Source of the DNA: Botrimarina mediterranea
Lineage (GTDB): Bacteria > Planctomycetota > Planctomycetia > Pirellulales > Lacipirellulaceae
Reading direction: 5' to 3'
Assembly (NCBI RefSeq): GCF_007753265.1
Contig: NZ_CP036349.1
Span: 1,831,363 to 1,895,362, forward strand
Length of the DNA: 64,000 nt
Shown here: positions 1 to 8,255 of the stretch, one piece after another
Layout: each line of letters starts with the position of its first letter
Position numbering within the stretch: the first letter of the stretch is position 1
Position numbers and translations under genes: made by a program
The notes under the pieces: generated by a model
Databases searched by the model: none
What the model saw: only the letters and a program-made list of their open reading frames with translations
Told to the model about the DNA's origin: nothing

Positions 1-431
1 TGGTCATCGTAAAAGTTCATCCCGCGGGCCGTGTCGAAGAACGCATCGACGGTCGCCTGCGGCACGCGGAAGTTCTCGACGAGCTTCTTCGAGAAGTCAG
101 CGCGGGTGAAGTCGGTTTGCAGCGAGAACATCGGGTTCTCGAAGCGGATGCCGGTGAGCTGGACGATCGAGTCGGCGATCTCCTGCGACCAGTACCGCCG
201 GCAGCTCTTCACCATGCCGACGGGGAAGCCGTGCAGCGAGATGTCGAAGATGTGGTGGCCGGGCCGCTTGAACCACGTGGCGAGGCCGCCGAGCTTGTAG
301 TGCTGCTCCAGCAGCAGGACCGAACGCCCCTGCCGGGCGAGGATGTTGGCCGAGGTGAGCCCGGCCAGCCCGGCGCCGATGACGACGACGTCGTAGTGGT
401 CCTGGGCGCCGGCGAGGAAGTCTTTGGGCAT
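1..431 (-). CDS. FAD-dependent oxidoreductase, phytoene-desaturase-like (partial)
   Basis: The start codon is at 431 and the gene runs off the left edge, so only about 143 N-terminal residues are visible. After a short leader the protein shows the dinucleotide-binding fold [11 protein letters not shown] (about residues 16-26), followed by a second-strand acidic position in [11 protein letters not shown], the FAD-binding layout of the phytoene desaturase / retinol saturase group (COG1233). It lies upstream, on the same strand, of nothing else visible, and is followed in the reverse direction by a similar oxidoreductase (1562-2968), an acyl carrier protein and a ketoacyl synthase. A role in desaturating or isomerising an acyl or polyene chain is inferred from that company. 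The substrate cannot be told, and the catalytic and C-terminal parts are outside the window. Confidence 0.8.
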   Translation of the reverse strand, partial: MPKDFLAGAQDHYDVVVIGAGLAGLTSANILARQGRSVLLLEQHYKLGGLATWFKRPGHHIFDISLHGFPVGMVKSCRRYWSQEIADSIVQLTGIRFENPMFSLQTDFTRADFSKKLVENFRVPQATVDAFFDTARGMNFYDD

Positions 432-535
432 GGGGGAGTGGGCAGTGGGCGGTCGGCAGGGGGCGGGAGGGGACCCTGTAGTTTACCGGGGAGGGGGCGG
501 GGTGGGGAGCGGTCAAGTCAGCCAACCGCTAGACG

Positions 536-1282
536 CTACTTCTGAGGAGCGATCCAAACTAGCAATCCCTCACAGGGTTCTTCGATTTCTTCAATCAAAG
601 GATTCCCATACGAGCCAACGAAATTACCTACCGTAAAATCAGGGCCTCGCGACTCTCGGTCAACGTGTTTAGCCCGGTACCGCACAAGGACAAGTGCCTC
701 ATCAAGCCGAGGAGAGACCGTTTCGAAGTCTAGAAACTCGCGCGAGGCGAAGCGTTGCTGCCAACCGTCGTGCCGAATCCAGTCGTGGTTCAGTTCGTCA
801 AGAACATGAATCGAGGTAATTGCTCCATCCAGCAGAATCTTCACCTCGATCTGATCTGTGGCGTCGTCATCCGAGAAGTACACGTCGATCAGATGCTCGC
901 CCGATTCGATAAGGCTTCCACTTCCGCCGGATGGCCGGATTGCCTCCCCCTCGTCAATGACCCAAGTCTCGCTGCTTTTTCCCTTCGGGATGAGGTCACT
1001 CATGCAGCCGAACCAGTACCTTCGTTGGTCTGGCACCAAGACTCGGAATCGCCAGTGGTTTTCATCCGTGGTGGCGACACGAATTCCATGTAGGCGATTC
1101 GGGTCCTCTACTGAAAGCTCACCAACCTCGCTCCGCAGTCGCTTGTTCTCGATTCGCAACGGTGCGAGTTCGCGAGCTTGCAGGGTGACGACGATCAAGC
1201 ACGCGACCACTGCCGTCAGCAGCAGCAAACTCAGCAGCGAGATGCGTGGCCGCAGGCGGGGCTTTGGCTCGGGCGATTCCAT
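536..1282 (-). CDS. Membrane-anchored protein of unknown function
   Basis: A 248-residue protein starting at the ATG at 1282; a GTG 42 bases upstream (1324) is an alternative. The N-terminus has a basic stretch followed by one strong hydrophobic helix (about residues 12-32, SLLSLLLLTAVVACLIVV) and then a short charged, heptad-like region (LAPLRIENKRLRSEVGEL) that could form a coiled coil. The rest is soluble and has no catalytic motif I recognise. This topology, one N-terminal anchor plus a short coiled coil plus a beta-rich domain, is common in planctomycete proteins of unknown function. It separates the two FAD oxidoreductases but need not belong to their pathway. Confidence 0.7.
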   Translation of the reverse strand: MESPEPKPRLRPRISLLSLLLLTAVVACLIVVTLQARELAPLRIENKRLRSEVGELSVEDPNRLHGIRVATTDENHWRFRVLVPDQRRYWFGCMSDLIPKGKSSETWVIDEGEAIRPSGGSGSLIESGEHLIDVYFSDDDATDQIEVKILLDGAITSIHVLDELNHDWIRHDGWQQRFASREFLDFETVSPRLDEALVLVRYRAKHVDRESRGPDFTVGNFVGSYGNPLIEEIEEPCEGLLVWIAPQK

Positions 1283-1443
1283 CGCGGCGGGGCTCTGCTT
1301 TTGAGGGCGAGAAGTTGGGAACACTAATCGGCGCTAATTTACGCTAATGTGCTTCGCTTGTGCGCTTTGCGGAGATTAGCGTTGATTCGTGTTCCTCTTC
1401 AACTTGATTGCGTGCGACGCGGGGAGTTTTGCAGAACCGTTGA

Positions 1444-1510
1444 GCGAGTCGCATCGTGTCGATGCGGTGAAGTGGGTTGAGCCGTACCGCGTCGACACGA
1501 CGCGACTCGC
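1444..1510. repeat. Intergenic inverted repeat
   Basis: Two 24-base arms (1444-1467 and 1487-1510) are reverse complements with two mismatches, around a 19-base loop. It sits in a 279-base spacer that otherwise holds only a short tandem of the unit ACTGCCC near 1540-1562. It could fold into a hairpin in RNA from either strand. No gene is seen in the spacer. Confidence 0.8.
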
Positions 1511-1561
1511 GGACGCTTCGCGTTCGCCCTTTTTTACTGCCCACTGCCCACTGCCCACTGC

Positions 1562-2968
1562 CTACTCCTTCAAGCAATGCAGATTCGCCATGCCGATGCC
1601 GCTGACGATGCTGCCGACGATGCCGACGAAGCCTTGGTCGGTGCCGCAGATGAAGAGGTTCTCTAAGTGCGTCGTGCCGTCGAGTTGCTTCTCGGGGGCG
1701 CCGTAGACCGCGCCGTTGTCGTGGCCGGTGAAGCGGACAATCGTCGTCGGCGTGAACATGTCCGTGTCGACGATCCGCCCGCGGAAGTCGGGCGTGAACC
1801 GCACGGCCGACTCGTTGACGCGCTCGAACCAGCGGAGCTTCTCGAGCTCGTAGGCTTCTTTGTCGAGCCCGTTCCAGTAGTCGTAGTTGGCGAGCACCGT
1901 GATCCGCATCGTGCCGCGGCCGCCGCGGCCGTCGTCTAAAGCTTCCGTGTACTCGAAGTTGTTAGGGCTACAGATCACGCCGCTACGCAAGTCGCACGGC
2001 ACGTTCGGCACGGTCCAGTCGAACTTGTCGTGGTCGTTGAAGAACGTGATCGTGCGGTCGTAACCCATCTCTTTGGGATCAATATCGAGCGTGCTGATCG
2101 TCTCGCAGAACGAGAGCCGCCCCGCGGAACGCTGCGGCGAGCCGGCGACCTCGACGGGCTGGCCGTCGTCGCAGAGCCGCATCGTCTCGCACCAGCCGGC
2201 GGACGAAAGAATGCGTTTCGCCTCGATGACCTCGCCGTTCTCGAGCACGACGCCGACGACGCGGCCGTTCTCGACGTGCATCCGGTCAACGCCGCTACGC
2301 AGCTTCAACTCGCCGCCGAGGCCGCGGAACTTCTTCACGAGGTTCTTGAGGATCAGCCGCACACCCGCATGAGGCCGGCCCAGTCCCTCAAGAAAGATGC
2401 TGCGGAACATGATGCAGAACTGGCCCCAGTCCATGTCATGCTCGCGGGCCGAGCCGTAGAACATCAGCGGGCAGAAGAGCATCTCCACGAGCAGCGGCTC
2501 GGTCAGGTAGCTCGACACCACCGCGCGGGCCGACTGCTGCTGGTGCTCGTCGGTCAGATCGTCGTAGTCGGCGATCGACGCGATGAACTTCCGCCAGTTG
2601 TCGGCCTGCGCCGGGAACTCACGGGCGACCGACTCGGCGAGCCGCTCGGGGTTGTTGTCGAACTGCAACCGATGGCCCGGGAAGACCACCTGCGAGCCGA
2701 TCTGCGGCGAGATCTGAAAGTCGTCCCAACTAAACCGCAACTGCCGCAAGAGCCGCGCGAGCGGTCCCTTCTTCGTCCCCTTCGGCGTGATGTTCGTCAG
2801 CGCATGCAGGCCAACGTCGTAATCCCGTCGGCGCAGCCGATAGAACGAGTTGAGCCCGCCGATGGTGGTGTGCTTCTCAAGGATGCACACGCGCTGATCG
2901 TACATCGCCAACCGAATCCCGGCCGCGAGCCCGCTCATGCCGGCGCCGATGATGAGGGTGTCGTACAC
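1562..2968 (-). CDS. FAD-dependent oxidoreductase, phytoene-desaturase/COG1233-like
   Basis: A 468-residue protein starting from GTG at 2968. Residues 3-15 (DTLIIGAGMSGLA) form the FAD-binding Rossmann motif, with the ribose-binding acidic residue in ILEKHTTIGG. The C-terminal end has the FAD-contact segment LENLFICGTDQGFVGIVGS, typical of carotenoid desaturases and related isomerases. Length and both ends match that family, so the gene looks complete. The acyl carrier protein and ketoacyl synthase genes lie just upstream on the same strand, with about 100 bases of palindromic spacer before the ACP. A role in oxidising a carrier-bound or released polyene/acyl chain is inferred; a carotenoid enzyme is possible, but no other carotenoid gene is present. 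Confidence 0.8.
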   Translation of the reverse strand: MYDTLIIGAGMSGLAAGIRLAMYDQRVCILEKHTTIGGLNSFYRLRRRDYDVGLHALTNITPKGTKKGPLARLLRQLRFSWDDFQISPQIGSQVVFPGHRLQFDNNPERLAESVAREFPAQADNWRKFIASIADYDDLTDEHQQQSARAVVSSYLTEPLLVEMLFCPLMFYGSAREHDMDWGQFCIMFRSIFLEGLGRPHAGVRLILKNLVKKFRGLGGELKLRSGVDRMHVENGRVVGVVLENGEVIEAKRILSSAGWCETMRLCDDGQPVEVAGSPQRSAGRLSFCETISTLDIDPKEMGYDRTITFFNDHDKFDWTVPNVPCDLRSGVICSPNNFEYTEALDDGRGGRGTMRITVLANYDYWNGLDKEAYELEKLRWFERVNESAVRFTPDFRGRIVDTDMFTPTTIVRFTGHDNGAVYGAPEKQLDGTTHLENLFICGTDQGFVGIVGSIVSGIGMANLHCLKE

Positions 2969-2972
2969 AGGA

Positions 2973-3056
2973 GGGGTTAGGGGCTAGGGACGAGGGGCGA
3001 GGGAAACGAGCGCCAGCCGGCTCGGCGAAGCGAAACTTCCCTAGCCCCTAACTCCT
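2973..3056. repeat. Palindrome, GGGGCTAGGGA family
   Basis: Arms at about 2973-2990 and 3038-3056 (GGGGTTAGGGGCTAGGGA and its complement) flank a GC-rich loop. Relatives with the same core GGGGCTAGGG occur near 12960-13020, 35655-35750 and 38932-39045. It lies between an oxidoreductase and the ACP gene and could act as a transcript-processing or stabilising hairpin. Confidence 0.75.
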
Positions 3057-3067
3057 ATCCTCGGCCG

Positions 3068-3328
3068 TCAGGCCTTGGCGATATCCTTCATCAGCGGCTC
3101 GAGGTAGTTGACCGTTGAGCTCATGCTCGCCAGTTCGACGTAGTCGTCCTCGGGGATCTGCACGCGGTGACGCTTGCGCAGCTCCATGACGATGTCGAGG
3201 AAGTCCATCGAGTCGAGCTCCATCTGCTCGCGGAAGGACTGTTCGTCTTTCAGCTCCGAAAGGTCCTCGTCGGGAGCGATGTCGCCGAGGATGTCGAGGA
3301 TCTCGTCGCGAATCTCATCACGCGTCAT
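3068..3328 (-). CDS. Acyl carrier protein
   Basis: An 86-residue acidic protein with the phosphopantetheine attachment motif ELDSMDFLDIV; Ser40 is the predicted modified residue. Length and helix pattern fit an acyl carrier protein that holds intermediates as thioesters on the prosthetic arm. It is preceded on its strand by a purine-rich ribosome-binding stretch (GGAAGTAGG) about 7 bases before the ATG. It sits between a ketoacyl synthase (3429-4673, upstream) and an FAD oxidoreductase (downstream), so it is likely a pathway-specific carrier rather than the housekeeping ACP, which normally lies beside fabG/fabF. A holo-ACP synthase that could modify it is at 39035-39415. Confidence 0.9.
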   Translation of the reverse strand: MTRDEIRDEILDILGDIAPDEDLSELKDEQSFREQMELDSMDFLDIVMELRKRHRVQIPEDDYVELASMSSTVNYLEPLMKDIAKA

Positions 3329-3355
3329 TGAATTACCTACTTCCTTCTCTTATTA

Positions 3356-3418
3356 AGCCCACGAATCGCACGAATCGACGCGAATAAGATTCGTGAGGAT
3401 TCGTGTGATTCGTGGGCT
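3356..3418. repeat. Palindrome between ACP and ketoacyl synthase
   Basis: Arms 3356-3376 and 3398-3418 are 21-base reverse complements with one mismatch, built from the tandem unit CACGAATC. The palindrome fills most of the 100-base gap. It may form a hairpin in the shared transcript that adjusts ACP expression relative to the synthase; this is inference. Confidence 0.8.
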
Positions 3419-3428
3419 CTTAACGTAT

Positions 3429-4673
3429 TTAGACTTTGGTTACGATCAGCGCGCTGTTGATCCCCAGCATGCCGAACGAGTTGTTGAGGATCGCTTTGAC
3501 TTCGTGGCCTTCGCGGGGCTCGTTGATCACGAGGCCCGGAACGGCGCAGTCGGGGTCGAGGTCATCGACGTTGATCGTGGGGTGGACCACGCCGTCGACG
3601 AACGACAGCAGGTTGCCGGCGAGTTCGAGCGAGCCGGCGGCGCCCATCGCGTGGCCGATGAAGCTTTTGGTGTTGTTGACCGCGGTGCGGGTGCTCTGGC
3701 CGAAGACCTTGCGGACCGCCTCACACTCCTGGATGTCGCCGCTGGGGGTGGCGGTGGCGTGGGTGCTGAGGAGGTCGATGTCGTCGGCGTTGAGCCCCGC
3801 CTTCGCCAAAGCCATGTGCATGCAGCGGGCTTGCTGGACCGGGTTGGGCAGAACGAAATCGCTGGCGTCGGAGTTCATCGCGTAGCCGGCGATCTCACCG
3901 TAGATCTTTGCGCCGCGGGCCGACGCGTCCTGGAACCTTTCCAAGGTGTAGATAGCCCCGCCTTCGGAAACGACAATGCCGTTGCGGTCTTTGTCGAAGG
4001 GACGCGAGGCCTTCGTCGGGTCCGCGTTGCTAGCGAGGGCGCCTTGGCTGGCGAAGCCGGCGAAGATGCCGAACGTGTGGATGCTCTCCGAGACGCCGCC
4101 GCAGATCGCCAGGTCGCACTCGCCGAGGCGGAGCATCTGGGCGCCCTGGATCAGGCCGGCGTTACCCGCAGCGCAAGCGGCGCCAATCGAGTAGTGCGGG
4201 CCGGTGATGCCCAGGTTCAGCGTCACTTCGCCGGCCGGGTTGTTGGCGACGGTGCGCGGGTTGTGGTGGTGCGACCAGACACTCGTGTCGTAGTCGTAGC
4301 CCTTAATCTCGTTGATCTCGTTCTCGGTCTCGACGTTGCCGTGCTCGGTGACGCCGATGTAGACGCCGACGCGTTCGCGATTGACGTTGGTCCAATCGAT
4401 GCCCGAGTCCTGGATCGCCTCGTTAGAGCAGTAGATCGAGACCCCGCCGGCGCGCGTGCCGCGGCGGACTTCTCGCCGCTTCTGGTACTTGAGCTCGTCG
4501 AAGTCGCAGACGCCCGCCAAGGTCTTGCCGACGTAGCGGATCTCGTAGTCGCGGACACCGCTGCGGCCGTTCAGCAGCGCATCGCGGTACTCGGCAAGCG
4601 TGTTGCCGTTGGGCGACGTGAGACCGATGCCGGTGATGACGATGCGGTCGGTCGGGCTGGCCTGGCTCGTCAT
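3429..4673 (-). CDS. Beta-ketoacyl-ACP synthase, KAS II (FabF)-type
   Basis: A 414-residue thiolase-fold condensing enzyme. The nucleophile is Cys167 in SIGAACAAG, and the two catalytic histidines are His305 (STHATATPSGD, a variant of the usual HGTGTP motif) and His341 (KSFIGHAMGAAG), with Lys336 nearby. This Cys-His-His set defines elongating KAS I/II enzymes, which extend acyl-ACP with malonyl-ACP. C-terminal NNSFGMLGINSALI is also typical. Most FabF proteins have Gly and Thr around the first His, whereas this one has Ala, suggesting a specialised branch. It is the first gene of a minus-strand group with ACP and two FAD oxidoreductases, pointing to a dedicated acyl or polyene pathway. Confidence 0.9.
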   Translation of the reverse strand: MTSQASPTDRIVITGIGLTSPNGNTLAEYRDALLNGRSGVRDYEIRYVGKTLAGVCDFDELKYQKRREVRRGTRAGGVSIYCSNEAIQDSGIDWTNVNRERVGVYIGVTEHGNVETENEINEIKGYDYDTSVWSHHHNPRTVANNPAGEVTLNLGITGPHYSIGAACAAGNAGLIQGAQMLRLGECDLAICGGVSESIHTFGIFAGFASQGALASNADPTKASRPFDKDRNGIVVSEGGAIYTLERFQDASARGAKIYGEIAGYAMNSDASDFVLPNPVQQARCMHMALAKAGLNADDIDLLSTHATATPSGDIQECEAVRKVFGQSTRTAVNNTKSFIGHAMGAAGSLELAGNLLSFVDGVVHPTINVDDLDPDCAVPGLVINEPREGHEVKAILNNSFGMLGINSALIVTKV

Positions 4674-4847
4674 CGCGGTGGGTCGGCAGCGAGTGGGGGT
4701 GGGCGCTACGTTTGTCGGTCCGTCAGGCCCAAAGGGAAGCTGTTGAAGCTACCGGCGCGGCGGCGGCTTGGCAAGCGTTCGGAGAGTCCGCTGGGCGGAC
4801 CGTGGTTGGCGGTAGAAAGCCACGTGGCGGCGCGGCTTCCAACGAAC

Positions 4848-4864
4848 GGTCCGCACAGCGGACC
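4848..4864. repeat. Short palindrome GGTCCGC-ACA-GCGGACC
   Basis: A 17-base perfect stem-loop unit followed by CTAC. The same unit with the same CTAC tail recurs at 26562-26576 (one arm base shorter) and 29489-29505. Related forms with a GGG centre appear at about 4784-4802 and 26229-26245. Confidence 0.75.
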
Positions 4865-6151
4865 CTACAGAAACCCCGTTGCGTTGATGCTGCGGGCGTA
4901 GGCGGCTTGCTGCTCGTCCCAGCCGCGGGCGTGGTGGATCGCTTCCCACTCGTCGGCGGCTTGCTGGAGGGCCTCGGCGGGGGGGCGGCCGTCGAGGGCT
5001 TCGCGGACGCGTTTGCCGAGGACTTCGAGGTACTCTTCCGACCCCGGCAGGCGGGGGGCCAGCAGGAAGCGGGGCGTCCGCAGGGCGGCGGCCTGGGCTT
5101 CGGCGAACCGGCGGCCCAGGTCGCGGTTGTCCGAAGCCCGCCAGGCGTCCGGCGCCCGGGCCAGTGACCCGCGGCAGTTGGCGACGTTGTCACTTGCCGT
5201 GGAAACCAGCCGGCTGTTCTCGGGGCTCACGAGCCAGGCGGCGTAGCGGAAGGCCGTGGCCGCGTTGCGGCTCGTGGCGGAGATACCGAGGAGGCGGCCG
5301 CTGGAGGCCAACAGCGTCGCTCTACGGGCCTCGGCGCCGAGTGGCTCCCATTCACCGGAGATCGGATTGAAGACGCTCTCGGTGCCTCCTAGGGGCTCTG
5401 GGGAGGCCTCTGCGGGCGCCGGTGACTCGCGCTGAGGCCAGGCGATCGTGCCGGGTCCGTCGCCCGCCGCGGCGACCAGCGATTCCAGCGCCCTGACGAA
5501 CGGCGGCGCCGCCAACCGGGGGCGGAACGTGTCGCTCTCGATCAGCGTCGAGATGCGGCTGCGGTGCTCGGCGTACGGGGCCGCCCAGGCGAGATAAGCC
5601 AGCGCCAGCTCGATGTCGTCATCCGGCAATGACAGATTGGACGCCTTACCCTCCGCCGTCAGCAGCAGCGGTGTCGGGCAGCCGATCGGCAGGGCCATCA
5701 CCTGCTGGGCGTAAACCACCTCGTGGTCGCGGACCAGCGGCAGGAAGTCCTCGAACCGCAGATCGGGCGATTTGAGGACGCTCGGCCGCACGGGCAGGAG
5801 GGCCCGTGCCTCGCACAGCTCGCCGATCGCCCGGCTAGGGAAAACTATCAGATCGGCCTCCTTGGCCGCGGCGACGAGGTCGGCGTCCTTGGCGACATCG
5901 AAGGTCTCGATCTCGCCGTCGGTCTGTTCACGCCACTCGCCCCGCAGGCGGTCGATCGCCCGGCCGAGGGATTCATCGCTGACGACCGCGACCCGCAAGG
6001 TTACACTCGCCCGCGGCAGCGCCCCCGCGTCGCCCTTTTCAGCTGATTCCTTCTTCTCTGGCGCGTCGGGGCAACCCGCCGCCACGACGACAAGTAAGCC
6101 AACGAGCACACTCCGTATGAGCGGTTCTGCGAAGAATGTCTTTCTGGGCAT
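4865..6151 (-). CDS. Extracellular solute-binding lipoprotein (ABC sugar-type)
   Basis: A 428-residue protein with a lipoprotein signal: a hydrophobic stretch ending in VVVAAGC (Cys about residue 27), so it is probably lipid-anchored and periplasmic. The mature part has an RVAVVSDESLGRAI start, a repeated alpha/beta pattern, the segment LIVFPSRAIGEL and late aromatic-rich helices, resembling type-1 extracellular solute-binding proteins. No permease or ATPase gene is adjacent. The frame stays open far upstream; I chose the ATG at 6151 because GAGGTG lies about 9 bases before it and it gives a signal peptide. A GTG at 6109 is an alternative that would avoid overlapping xylB. Ligand unknown; pairing with the neighbouring xylulokinase hints at a sugar. 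Confidence 0.65.
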   Translation of the reverse strand: MPRKTFFAEPLIRSVLVGLLVVVAAGCPDAPEKKESAEKGDAGALPRASVTLRVAVVSDESLGRAIDRLRGEWREQTDGEIETFDVAKDADLVAAAKEADLIVFPSRAIGELCEARALLPVRPSVLKSPDLRFEDFLPLVRDHEVVYAQQVMALPIGCPTPLLLTAEGKASNLSLPDDDIELALAYLAWAAPYAEHRSRISTLIESDTFRPRLAAPPFVRALESLVAAAGDGPGTIAWPQRESPAPAEASPEPLGGTESVFNPISGEWEPLGAEARRATLLASSGRLLGISATSRNAATAFRYAAWLVSPENSRLVSTASDNVANCRGSLARAPDAWRASDNRDLGRRFAEAQAAALRTPRFLLAPRLPGSEEYLEVLGKRVREALDGRPPAEALQQAADEWEAIHHARGWDEQQAAYARSINATGFL

Positions 6152-7661
6152 CGACATCGGCACCTCGGGCACGAAGACCATCGCGATCGACGCGGCGGGC
6201 CAAGTGCTCGCCGGCGCCAGTGCGACGTATCCCTGCGAGCATCCGCGCCCGCTGTGGAGCGAGCAAGACCCGCAGCACTGGTGGGACGCCGTTGTCGAGA
6301 CCGTCCGCGGCGTCGTCAAGAAGGCGAAGCTAAAGAAACAGGAGGTCCGCGGCATCGGCCTCTCGGGCCAGATGCACGGGTCGGTCTTCTTGGACAAGTC
6401 GGGCAAGGTGCTCCGCCCCGCGTTGCTCTGGAACGACCAACGCACCGCCGCCGAGTGCGACGAGATCACCGAGCGGGCCGGCGGTCGCAAGAAGCTGATC
6501 AAGCTGGTGGCGAACCCCGCGCTCACCGGCTTCCAGGCGCCGAAGATCCTCTGGCTCCGCAACCACGAGCCACGGAACTTCGCCAAGCTCGCTCACGTGC
6601 TGCTGCCCAAGGACGACGTCCGGCGCCGATTGACGGGCGAGCTGGTCACCGAGGTCAGCGACGCCAGCGGCACGCTGCTGCTGGACGTGGTGAAGCGGCA
6701 ATGGTCGAAGCCGCTGCTCGACAAGCTGGAGCTTGATCCCGCGCTCTTGCCGAGCGTCGTCGAATCGGAGGACGTGACGGGCAAGCTGACGCCCGAAGTG
6801 GCCGAGCTGCTGGGCCTCTCGACCGATTGCGTCGTCGTCGGCGGCGCCGGCGACTGTGCGGCGGGGGCGATCGGCAACGGCATTGTGCGGAAGGGGCTCG
6901 TCAACACGTCGCTGGGCACGAGCGGCGTCGTGTTCGCTTACAGCGACCAGCCCGAGTTCGACCCGGCCGGTCGGCTGCACACGTTCTGCCATGCCGTGCG
7001 CGGCAAGTGGCATCAGATGGGCGTCACGCTCGCGGCGGCGGGCTCGTTCGGCTGGTTCGCCGACGCGCTCTGCCAGACCGACAAGGAGCTGGCGAAGAAG
7101 GCCAAGCAGGACATCTACGAAAAGCTCGTCGCCGAAGCGGCCGAGCACGCCCCCGGCGCCGAGGGGCTGTTCTTCCTGCCGTATCTCGCCGGTGAGCGCA
7201 CGCCCCACGCCGACCCCAACGCCCGCGGCGCCTTTGTCGGCCTGACGCTGTCGCACGACCGCGGCGCGATGGTGCGGGCGGTGCTCGAGGGCGTCACGTA
7301 CTCGCTGCGTGACTGCCTCGACCTGATGCGAGAGCTGGGCGTCCCCGTCAACGAAATCCGCACGACCGGCGGCGGCGCCAAGAGCCCCTTCTGGCGCCAA
7401 CTCCAAGCCGACATCCTCGGCGCCAGGGTCCACGCCATGCAAGCCGACGAAGGCCCCGGCTACGGCGTCGCGCTCTTGGCGGCGACCGGCTGCGGCGAGT
7501 ACCAGAGCATCACCGAAGCCTGCGACGCCACCGTACGCACAGCGAGCGAAACCAAGCCAAGCGCCAAGGCAAAGAAAGCCCACGACGCCCGCGTCGGCGT
7601 TTACCGCGACCTCTACGGGCAGCTTAAGCCGGCATTCGATCGCATCGCGACGTTAACCTAG
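6117..7661 (+). CDS. xylB: Xylulokinase
   Basis: A 514-residue FGGY-family kinase that phosphorylates D-xylulose with ATP, feeding the pentose phosphate pathway. The N-terminal phosphate loop reads FLGIDIGTSGTKTIAID. The substrate region has GLSGQMHGSV and LLWNDQRT, as in XylB. The central GAGDCAAGAIGNG carries the predicted catalytic base Asp246, followed by TSLGTSGVVF. The ADP-binding end has TTGGGAKSPFWRQ. Length is typical or slightly long, with a C-terminal Lys-rich extension. The ATG at 6117 directly precedes the phosphate loop; the longer open frame upstream is the antisense of the lipoprotein gene. Xylose isomerase is not in the window. Confidence 0.92.
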   Translation: MSGSAKNVFLGIDIGTSGTKTIAIDAAGQVLAGASATYPCEHPRPLWSEQDPQHWWDAVVETVRGVVKKAKLKKQEVRGIGLSGQMHGSVFLDKSGKVLRPALLWNDQRTAAECDEITERAGGRKKLIKLVANPALTGFQAPKILWLRNHEPRNFAKLAHVLLPKDDVRRRLTGELVTEVSDASGTLLLDVVKRQWSKPLLDKLELDPALLPSVVESEDVTGKLTPEVAELLGLSTDCVVVGGAGDCAAGAIGNGIVRKGLVNTSLGTSGVVFAYSDQPEFDPAGRLHTFCHAVRGKWHQMGVTLAAAGSFGWFADALCQTDKELAKKAKQDIYEKLVAEAAEHAPGAEGLFFLPYLAGERTPHADPNARGAFVGLTLSHDRGAMVRAVLEGVTYSLRDCLDLMRELGVPVNEIRTTGGGAKSPFWRQLQADILGARVHAMQADEGPGYGVALLAATGCGEYQSITEACDATVRTASETKPSAKAKKAHDARVGVYRDLYGQLKPAFDRIATLT

Positions 7662-7676
7662 TTCAAACGACAATGA

Positions 7677-7747
7677 CTCACGCAAAGGCGCGAAGGCGCA
7701 AAGAAATCGTAAGCAGAGACCTTTGCGTCTTCGCGCCTTTGCGTGAG
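7677..7747. repeat. Palindrome, CACGCAAAGGCGCGAAG family
   Basis: Arms around 7677-7702 (CTCACGCAAAGGCGCGAAGG) and 7720-7747 are near-perfect complements. Other copies are the inner palindromes at about 15364-15468, 25456-25530 and 48097-48160. It lies just after the xylB stop and before the end of the convergent small gene, so it may end transcription from both sides. Confidence 0.85.
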
Positions 7748-7760
7748 ACCTAAATCGCGA

Positions 7761-8054
7761 CTACTTGAACAGCGAAAAGCCGACGCCCGGGATTGGCAGC
7801 GGCAGCGCCGGCGCGATGGCGCCGCCAGTTTTCGCCTGCTTCTCTTCACGGAAGTACGTGTAGAGGTCGGCGTGCAACTGGGCCGCCTCGAAGGAACGCG
7901 TCCGCGCCGTGGGGTCGGCCAGCAGCATCGCGTTCAGCTCGGCCGCCTCGCCGTCGTCGAGGCAGTCGTCGAAGAACAGCGACAGCAGCTCGTCGAGCCG
8001 GTCGCAGGCGACGTCGTTTAGATCGGTGAAATCGTGGTTCGATTGCTTGGGCAT
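7761..8054 (-). CDS. Small anti-sigma/FecR N-terminal-like protein
   Basis: A 97-residue protein with an acidic helical pattern: DRLDELLSLFFDDCLDDGEAAELNAMLLADPTARTRSFEAAQLHADLYTYF. This matches the N-terminal helical segment that precedes FecR or LamG domains in many planctomycete anti-sigma-like proteins. No transmembrane helix and no FecR domain follow; the protein ends after a short Pro-rich tail. It may be a stand-alone small regulator or the remnant of a longer gene. No sigma factor gene is adjacent, which weakens a regulatory assignment. Confidence 0.55.
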   Translation of the reverse strand: MPKQSNHDFTDLNDVACDRLDELLSLFFDDCLDDGEAAELNAMLLADPTARTRSFEAAQLHADLYTYFREEKQAKTGGAIAPALPLPIPGVGFSLFK

Positions 8055-8255
8055 CGGTCGTGACTCGGGAGGGAGGGAGTCGTGGAGGGGACCGGTTTGT
8101 TGGGCACAAACGGTTCAGCTGTCCTCTTAAGGACTGATCGGATTCTGAGCAACGGCGTTGTGAGCAAACCTTGCGGCCATGTGTGCTAGCGGTCAGGCGT
8201 GCTGGCGTGGTGGAGCGGGTTTCGGTACGGTCGCTGCTCAACCACAGAAACGAAT

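Noticed and set aside
2030-2980. Long plus-strand open frame (316 codons) opposite the oxidoreductase
   Set aside because: Antisense to a gene with clear FAD motifs; Arg/Glu/Val-rich shadow composition, no domain.
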